64,000 nucleotides of DNA from Strigamia acuminata (taxonomy: Eukaryota > Arthropoda > Chilopoda > Geophilomorpha > Linotaeniidae): assembly GCA_949358305.1 (NCBI GenBank), contig OX442323.1:6634001-6698000 (forward strand), written 5' to 3'. Positions 57,901-64,000 of this stretch are shown piece after piece; position 1 is the first letter of the stretch, and the number at the start of each line of letters is the position of its first letter. The position numbers and the translations under genes were made by a program. The notes below the pieces were generated by a model. That model did not search any database. It saw only the letters and a list, made by a program, of their open reading frames with translations, and was not told the origin of the DNA.

Positions 57901-58957
57901 TAGGGTTTCGGTACCGGGAAACCGGGGTACCGATTTCCCGGGAAACCCGGTGAGAAATCGCGGAACCGGGAACCGGAAAATTTGAAAAATAACCGGTTCC
58001 GTTGAAAACGTTGCTGAAACGCTATTTTCGTCATTGAAACGTTACATTTTGTGACGTTTCAGTGACGAAAATGGCCATTTTTACCATTAAAAACGGCTAA
58101 AAATGGCCATTTTTAGCATGAAAAATGGCTAAAAATGGCTGCTTTTAACGAGAGCGGTCATTTTTAACGAAAATGGCCATATTTACCATTAAATTTAAAT
58201 ATGACTAAAAATGGCCATTTTTAGCATGAAAAATGGCTAAAAATGGCTGCTTTTAACGAGAGCGGTCATTTTTAACGAAAATGGCCATATTTACCATTAA
58301 ATTTAAATATGACTAAAAATGGCCATTTTTAGCATGAAATATGGCTCAAAATGGCTGCTTTTGACGAAAACGGCCATTTTTCCCATGAAAAACGGCTTAA
58401 AATGGCCATTTTTGACAATAAACGGCCATTGTTGCCATGAAAAATGGCTAAAAGTGGCCATTTTTGATGAAAAACGGCCATTTTTGATGAAAAACGGCCA
58501 TTTTTGATGAAAAACTGCTATTTTTGCATTTGTGATGCAGCGAAGCATCTATTGTAAACTGACAGCTGCCATCTGTCAACGTAAAAAGTTTAAAAACGTG
58601 TTATTGAGGTTAAACAGTTGTAAAAGCACAAAAAAAAAATTAAAAAATTGATTTTTTGAAAAGTTTTATTCACCTACAAGTAAAACTTCCAGCCCGATTA
58701 GAATTGCAAGAACAATTTGGAATTTTACATGAATAATGGGAGAGAAAAAGAAAAATAAGAAAAATATTAATAAAAATATATATTTTTCTTTGAAAATTTA
58801 TTATTTTAAATATTTTTGTGTAAATTATGTATTTAATTTGCTTTCCTCTTTATTTCAGATTAAATATCCAATTATACAGCCGCAATAATACACCACAATT
58901 GGTCTTCGTCGACATCATGTTTGAGTTCGACGAGGAAATGCACAAACATACACTTGT
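56979..58957 (+). CDS. Unrecognised spliced gene fragment (two exons, 3' end outside or absent)
   Basis: Exon 56979-57049 starts ATG and reads MAYDSSNHWPVYLDLIFSHP-IVS, ending in phase 2 at the donor AG|GTGGGA. Exon 58859-58957 (acceptor TTATTTCAG, donor GT|GTAAGT) enters and leaves in phase 2 and is open: LNIQLYSRNNTPQLVFVDIM, then FEFDEEMHKHTL. Joined, they give one open frame of 56 codons with no stop. A duplicate of the first exon at about 57508-57573 is one base short and runs into a stop; a duplicate of the second at 61969-62068 is one base long and shifts frame. Between them, 57169-57247 and 57696-57805 are further exon-like duplicates; the latter is open from acceptor to donor (phase 2 in, 1 out). 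The protein is not one I recognise. It may be real and continue past 64000, or be remains of a duplicated gene. Confidence 0.4.
57905..58020. repeat. GGTACC/CCGG-rich patch
   Basis: A short GC-rich island of overlapping words such as GGTACCGGGAAACCGGGGTA and GGAACCGGGAACCGG in AT-rich surroundings. Similar GGTACCGGTACC words recur near 59965-59985, at the very end of the window and near 11986. No coding potential. Confidence 0.6.
58020..58530. repeat. Self-complementary repeat array, with a 108-bp unit at its core
   Basis: The array is built from GGCCATTTTTAGCATG and its complement-like AAAAATGGC words; each unit is itself palindromic. The block beginning GGCCATTTTTAGCATGAAAA recurs at about 58105, 58213 and 58321, so the unit is 108 bp and contains AACGAGAGCGGTCATTTTTA. 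Open frames on both strands here (for example 58303-58548 minus) are by-products. Confidence 0.8.
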
Positions 58958-59438
58958 GTAAGTAAATCTTAAAAAATTCATTATTTACATCTTGATCACT
59001 TTATAAATCGAGGTAAAATTCGTCTCAAATTCAATACGAATTAAGATATGCTGGTTGAATAATAAAATTTTAAAAGAGATTTATTTTTTCTACAAGCATA
59101 TTGTAAAGATTTGAGGCGCCCCTTCTTTATGTAGTGATCCTGCACGGCGATACGTACTTGCTTGGAAGAAATGTACCGGGTGGCCCACATAAAACCGGCC
59201 CGACAATACATATACAAGGAGAGTTACGAAGGGTGGCTCAAAAAAATGTATACACGCACAAAATTAAATATACATAAATCATTATCTGTGGGCAGGGTTG
59301 TTTAATTAACGTTTCTAGTGCAAATTTTTCCGCTCTTCCGTTTGGCATTTAGCTTTTGACGATCCGAGCTTTTGTTCTCGAGATATTTACGATTTTAATG
59401 AATCATTGTTTGAATTCACCAAGTTTGATTGCACTATA

Positions 59439-59749
59439 GTCCGCGCACGGTATCTTGATGCTAAATTCGTACTGCGCAGACGATTGTCTAATTCCAGTTG
59501 TTGTATGGCAGTATTAAGCCTAATATTAGGCCTAATAATGCGAAAATAAGGTAAATAAACAAATATATTTTGGTACTACGTTGTAAATTACTTTTAATTA
59601 TGAGTTTATTGTTGTTTATTTACTTTATTTTAGCATTATTAGGCCTAATATTAGGCTTAATACTTCTAAATAACAACTGGAATTAGAAAATTGTCTGCGC
59701 AGAGTGGGATGCGCAGTACGAATTTAGCATCAAGATACCGTGCACGGAC
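59439..59749. mobile_element. MITE (311 bp) with about 110-bp inverted repeats and TA flanks
   Basis: GTCCGCGCACGGTATCTTGA at the left and its near complement ending GTGCACGGAC at the right, with TA at 59437-59438 and 59750-59751. Arms extend inward through GCTAAATTCGTACTGCGCA and ATTAGGCCTAATAAT. The duplicate at 63770 reads GCACTAGTCATTCC with no insertion, an empty or alternative site. Confidence 0.8.
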
Positions 59750-59751
59750 TA

Positions 59752-59882
59752 TGAGATTGTGCTTGATTTTGTGAGATTTTGCTACATTTTTGAGATTTTG
59801 CTTGATTTTGTGAGATTTTGCTACATTTTTGAGATTTTGCTTGATTTTGTGAGATTTTGCTACATTTTTGAGATTTTGCTTA
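59752..59882. repeat. 39-bp tandem repeat, about three copies
   Basis: Unit: GAGATTTTGCTTGATTTTGT plus GAGATTTTGCTACATTTTT. The same array is at 63841-63952 in the duplicated block. Confidence 0.9.
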
Positions 59883-60260
59883 AGTAAAGTCATACGGTAC
59901 CAAAAACGTTTTACAAGTACCGTACCAGTCCCACAAATTGCGGCATTTTTCGAAAAATACTGTGTACCTGTACCGGTACCGGTACTGCTGAAGAAATCCA
60001 CTCAATTACCACAAAATCTAAAATTCAAGCTAACTAGCGCCATCAAACATGGAAAATTCGGACAAAAATTGATGCAAAATGCAAATATCTTGAGAACGAA
60101 AGCTCGGATCGTCAAACACTAAACACTAAACGATAGAGCGGAAAAAACTGCACTAGAAACGTTCATTACACAGCTAATGATCAATGTATATTTAATTTTG
60201 CGTGTGTATACATTTTAATGTGGTGTTCTCCAGTTTATAATAAATTTTTTCGATTTTTTT

Positions 60261-60535
60261 TCTTTCGACTTTAATCATTTTGTCATGTTTTTGAGCATTC
60301 TTACACTGTTTGAACCCGATATAGCACGATTTTACACTGTTTGAACTTGGTATAGCACGATTTTATTCTATCCGAATTTTACGAGTTCACACGTTTTTAT
60401 AATAATTTATTATAAAATTCTTGAAAAGTTTTGAAATACCTTTAACAATAGTTTCTCATTATTTTACAGTAAACTTTTTCAAAGTTGAACCAAAAAAAAT
60501 TTTAAAAGTAAAACATCGTACCGGTATGCGGTATT
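60261..60535. repeat. Repeat unit paired with 61316-61635
   Basis: GACTTTAATCATTTTGTCAT, GTTTGAACCCGATATAGCAC, TTTTGAAATACCTTTAACAA and a segment leading into TTTGTGATGCAG occur in the same order at 61316-61635. Both are followed by the TGATGCAGYGAAGCATCT block, so the tandem unit spans both parts. Confidence 0.8.
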
Positions 60536-60796
60536 TGTTAATTTGTGATGCAGTGAAGCATCTAGTTTAACTGACAGCTGTCGTCTGACAACGTAAAACG
60601 TGTATTAATAGGGATAAACAGTGTTAAATCGTGTAGTAATAGGGCTTAGTCTATGTAGAAATCGTTTAATATCATGTTTAATCTGCGTAAAAACACGAAA
60701 AAATGATTAAAATCAAAAAAATTTTAAAACTTTAAAATTTTAAATTTTAAAAAAATTTATTCAACCGAAATTCCCAGCCTGATTAGAATTACAAGA

Positions 60797-61314
60797 AAAA
60801 TAGGGATTTTTACGAAAAAAATAGGGATTTTTACGAGAAAAATAGGGATTTTTACGAGAAAAATAGGGATTTTTACGAGAAAAATAGGGATTTTTACGAG
60901 AAAAATAGGGATTTTTACGAGAAAAATAGGGATTTTTACGAGAAAAATAGGGATTTTTACGAGAAAAATAGGGATTTTTACGAGAAAAATAGGGATTTTT
61001 ACGAGAAAAATAGGGATTTTTACGAGAAAAATAGGGATTTTTACGAGAAAAATAGGGATTTTTACTAGAAAAATAGGGATTTTTACTAGAAAAATAGGGA
61101 TTTTTACGAGAAAAATAGGGATTTTTACGAGAAAAATAGGGATTTTTACGAGAAAAATAGGGATTTTTACGAGAAAAATAGGGATTTTTACGAGAAAAAT
61201 AGGGATTTTTACGAGAAAAATAGGGATTTTTACGAGAAAAATAGGGATTTTTACGAGAAAAATAGGGATTTTTACGAGAAAAATAGGGATTTTTACGAGA
61301 AAAATAGGGATTTT
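60797..61314. repeat. 21-bp minisatellite, about 25 copies
   Basis: The unit is AAAAATAGGGATTTTTACGA plus G. Copies are almost identical; a few carry CTAG in place of CGAG near 61065-61090, so the array expanded recently. It starts inside the partial duplicated block exactly where the sequence reads TTACAAGAAAAATAGGGATT. Because the unit is a multiple of three, the minus strand stays open for about 190 codons as a KNPYFSR heptad; no promoter or codon evidence supports a protein. Confidence 0.97.
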
Positions 61315-61365
61315 TTTTTTCGATTTTAATCATTTTGTCATGTTTTTGCGCATTGTTATACTGTT

Positions 61366-61470
61366 TGAACCCGATGTAGCACGATTTTACACGGTTTGAA
61401 CCCGATGTAGCACGATTTTATACGGTTTGAACCCGATGTAGCACGATTTTACACAGTTTGAACCCGATTT
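61366..61470. repeat. 31-bp tandem repeat, about 3.5 copies
   Basis: Unit: GTTTGAACCCGATGTAGCAC plus GATTTTACACG. The counterpart at 60305-60362 has two divergent copies. Confidence 0.9.
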
Positions 61471-62325
61471 TAGACGTTTTTACATTATTTTATCCGATGT
61501 TTACATGAGTACATACTGTCTTTACAATATGTTGTTAAAAAAATTTCTGTAAAGTTTTGAAATACCTTTAACAATACATTATCAATTTATTTTAAAGTAA
61601 ACCTTCGAAAAAAAGTGAAACATCGTACATTTACTAATTTGTGATGCAGCGAAGCATCTATTGTAAACTGACAGCTGCCGTCTGTCAACGTAAAAAGTTT
61701 AAAAACGTGTGTTATTGAGGTTAAACAGTTGTAAAAGCACGACAAAAGATTAAAAAATTGATTTTTTGAAAAGTTTTATTCACCTACAAGTAAAACTTCC
61801 AGCCCGATTAGAATTGCAAGAACAATTTGGAATTTTACATGAATAGTGGGGGAGAAAAGGAAAAATAAGAAAAATATTAATAAAAATATATATTTTTCTT
61901 TGAAAATTTATTATTTTAAATATTTTTGTGTAAATTATGTATTTAATTTGCTTTCCTCTTCATTTCAGATTAAATATCCAATTACACAGCCGCAATAATG
62001 ACACCACAATTGGTCTTCGTCGACATTATGTTCGAGTTCGACGAGGAAATGCACAAACATACACTTGTGTAAGTAAATCTTAAAAAATTCATTATTTACA
62101 ACTTGATCACTTTATAAATCGAGGTAAATTCCGTCTCAAATTCAATACGAATTAAAATATGCTGGTTGAATATTAAAATTTTAAAAGAGATTTATTTTTT
62201 CTACAAGCATATTGCAAAGATTTGAGGCGCCCCTTCTTTATGTAGTGATCCTGCATGGCGATACGTACTTGCTTGGAAGGAATGTACCGGGTGGCCCACA
62301 TAAAACCGGCCCGACAATACATATA

Positions 62326-63550
62326 CAGTGCAGGACAAAACTTTGGCCAAGTTGGATAAATGATTAAAAAATAAACAATTTTCAAAATATAACCAAACCA
62401 ATAATAGAAATGCATTATAATCATGTTGAAATAATGTTACAATAACTACAAGAGTGATGTCTTTCTCACAAATAAAAAAAAATAAAAAATTCAAATTTCA
62501 ACCTTAGAAATCTGTGACAAAACTTTGGCCTGTTCTTCAAAATTTTAACAAAAATTAAAATCAGTTTAACTGATTACTTGATTCCTTTCTCACATTGTTT
62601 AATAACTTCAATGCACCATGTACGCATTGAATCAATTTGTTTTTTAAAACTTTTAGCAGTAATGGACTCCCATGCTTTTTCAATGGATACTGCATTGTCC
62701 TGCTGAAAAATCCACTTTGCTCTAGCCATTCCTCTTCCTTTCTTCCACAAATTCTTCTCCAGGACCGCTTGATACATATTTGCATTTTGTCTTCCATTCA
62801 AACAAATAATTTCACTCTTTTTCTTGTATCCAAATGCACCCCAAACCATAACAGATTGGAATGGGCAGAAAAACATGTTTCCTGGATTAATGAGTGGCAA
62901 AATGCTGTGTTCAGAGATGAAAAAACTTCAACCTGGATGGTCCTGAAGGCTTGAAATATTACTGGCATGATTTAGAAAAGAACGATGTGATGTGCATGAG
63001 TAGGAATTTTGGAGGAGGATCTGTTATGGTTTGGGGTGCATTTGGGTACAAGAAAAAGAGTGAAATTATTTGTTTGAATGGAAGACAAAATGCAAATATG
63101 TATCAAGCGGTCCTGGAGAAGAATTTGTGGAAGAAAGGAAGAGGAATGGCTGGAGCAAAGTGGATTTTTCAGCAGGACAATGCAGTATCCATTGAAAAAG
63201 CATGGGAGTCCGTCACTGCTAAAAGTTTTAAAAAACAAATTGATTCAATGCGTACAAGATGCATTGAAGTTATTAAACAATGTGAGAAAGGAATCAAGTA
63301 TTAAAGTTAAACTAATTTTAATTTTTGTTAAAATTTTGAAGAACAGGCCAAAGTTTTGTCACAGATTTCCAAGGTTGAAATTTGAATTTTTTATTTTTTT
63401 TTATTTGTGAGAAAGACATCACTCTTGTACTTATTTTAGCATTATTTCATCATGATTATAATGCATTTCTATTATTGGTTTGGTTATATTTTGAAAATTG
63501 TTTATTTTTTAATCATTTATCCGACTGGGCCAAAGTTTTGTCCTGCACTG
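62326..63550. mobile_element. Palindromic (foldback) derivative of a Tc1-like element, 1225 bp
   Basis: TA at 62324-62325 and 63551-63552 flank the element. The left arm, 62326-62856 (531 bp), is the reverse complement of the right arm, 63018-63550 (533 bp), with a 161-bp unique spacer. The ends are CAGTGCAGGACAAAACTTTG. Both arms therefore carry the 3' half of the same transposase gene, pointing outward. The pre-insertion site survives in block 1 (CATATACAAGG near 59211). It cannot encode a whole transposase. Confidence 0.92.
62859..63304 (+). pseudogene. Tc1-like transposase fragment (C-terminal half, internally deleted)
   Basis: On the plus strand the spacer gives LEWAEKHVSWINEWQNAVFR-DEK and, after a one-base shift, FNLDGPEGLKYYWHDLEK; the right arm continues NFGGGSVMVWGAFGYKKKSE, FQQDNAV and IEKAWESV, ending CEKGIKY. 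These are the first catalytic Asp region (RDEK), the GGGSVMVWGAF block, the second Asp (QQDN) and the PIE-type third acid. About 30 residues usually present between QQDN and the third acid are missing. The DNA-binding N-terminus is absent. The left arm repeats the part from SVMVWGAF onward on the minus strand (62574-62856) with the same internal deletion. Confidence 0.85.
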
Positions 63551-64000
63551 TACAAGGAGGGTTACAAAGGGTGGCTCAAAAAAATGTATACACGCACAAA
63601 ATTAAATATACATAAATCATTATCTGTGGGCAGGGTTGTTTAATTAACGTTTCTAGTGCAAATTTTTCCGCTCTTCCGTTTGGCATTTAGCTTTTGACGA
63701 TCCGAGCTTTTGTTCTCGAGATATTTACGATTTTAATGAATCATTGTTTGAATTCACCAAGTTTGATTGCACTAGTCATTCCTGAATTTTGTGATACTTT
63801 TTGAATCTCTTCAATGGTACTTTTATGGATTTCTTCTTACGAGATTTTGCTTGATTTTGTGAGATTGTGCTTGATTTTGTGAGATTTTGCTACATTTTTG
63901 AGATTTTGTTTGATTTTGTGAGATTTTGTTACATTTTTGAGATTTTGCTTAAGTAAAGTCATACGGTACCAAAAACGTTTTACAGGTACCGTACCAGTCC

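Larger units (their letters stand above)
58531..59935. repeat. Segmental duplication, block 1
   Basis: This block is repeated at 61641 to beyond 64000 with the same order: TGATGCAGCGAAGCATC, CACCTACAAGTAAAACTTCC, the exon-like segment 58859-58957, TGAGGCGCCCCTTCTTTATG, CACATAAAACCGGCCCGACA, ATGTATACACGCACAAAATT, TTTTGACGATCCGAGC and the GAGATTTTGC array. Block 1 alone holds the MITE 59439-59749; block 2 alone holds the Tc1-like foldback 62326-63550. A third, degenerate partial copy is at about 60540-60793. Confidence 0.9.
59236..60222. mobile_element. Inverted-repeat element with arms of about 150 bp
   Basis: The left arm (about 59236-59400; GCTCAAAAAAATGTATACAC, GCACAAAATTAAATATACAT, GACGATCCGAGCTTTTGTTC) recurs in reverse complement at about 60083-60222. 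The interior carries the MITE at 59439-59749 and GAGATTTTGC repeats; no coding frame. The same left arm in block 2 (63565-63725) implies that a second copy continues past the window end. Confidence 0.65.
61641..64000. repeat. Segmental duplication, block 2 (runs off the window)
   Basis: Second copy of 58531-59935, interrupted by the Tc1-like foldback element at 62326-63550. Most differences from block 1 are single bases. The window ends inside the GGTACCAAAAACGTTTTACA segment that in block 1 is at 59897. Confidence 0.9.

Noticed and set aside
60761-61333. 190-codon minus-strand frame of KNPYFSR heptads
   Set aside because: It is fully explained by the 21-bp minisatellite, whose unit is a multiple of three; there is no promoter, intron or non-repeat coding sequence.

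Overview
This window is nuclear DNA of an arthropod. Genes have many short GT-AG introns, the intergenic DNA is AT-rich and full of small DNA transposons, and there is an interstitial array of the arthropod telomere repeat (CCTAA on +, TTAGG on -) at 48731-48894. I cannot name the order or species. Exon ends below were set by hand from splice signals, reading phase and remembered family sequences; no transcript or database was consulted.

Layout. (1) 1366-11599, minus: most of coproporphyrinogen III oxidase (CPOX), with its 3' end beyond the left edge and its first exon not located; its introns carry many repeats. (2) 12952-29181, plus: a complete tomosyn (STXBP5-type) gene of 28 exons, including a mutually exclusive exon pair, a possible cassette exon and one GC-AG intron. 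(3) 31522-32343, plus: ribosomal protein S9. (4) 33348-39033, plus: ATAD5/Elg1, 12 exons. (5) 40434-46051, plus: raptor of mTORC1, 25 exons. (6) 46928-49880: an unusual inverted-repeat cassette whose arms each carry a matching short coding segment and whose interior holds a FLYWCH-type zinc-finger gene, a 62-bp satellite and the telomere-type repeats. (7) 50744-52729, minus: a three-exon F-box-like/leucine-rich-repeat gene, with a decayed copy of its first exon beside the cassette. (8) 54259-55934, minus: dehydrodolichyl diphosphate synthase (DHDDS), six exons. (9) 56900-64000: tandem and segmental duplications with an unrecognised spliced gene fragment, minisatellites, a MITE and a palindromic (foldback) Tc1-like element.

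The six recognised housekeeping or neuronal genes are not one pathway: haem synthesis (CPOX), SNARE control of exocytosis (tomosyn), translation (RpS9), PCNA unloading (ATAD5), nutrient signalling (raptor) and dolichol synthesis (DHDDS). CPOX and tomosyn are divergent across about 1.35 kb. Tomosyn, RpS9, ATAD5 and raptor run in the same direction.

The least ordinary parts are the 47-50 kb inverted-repeat/FLYWCH/telomere-repeat cassette, the foldback Tc1 derivative with its empty site preserved in a nearby duplicate, the duplicated unknown exons at 57-62 kb, and the alternative-exon structure of tomosyn.
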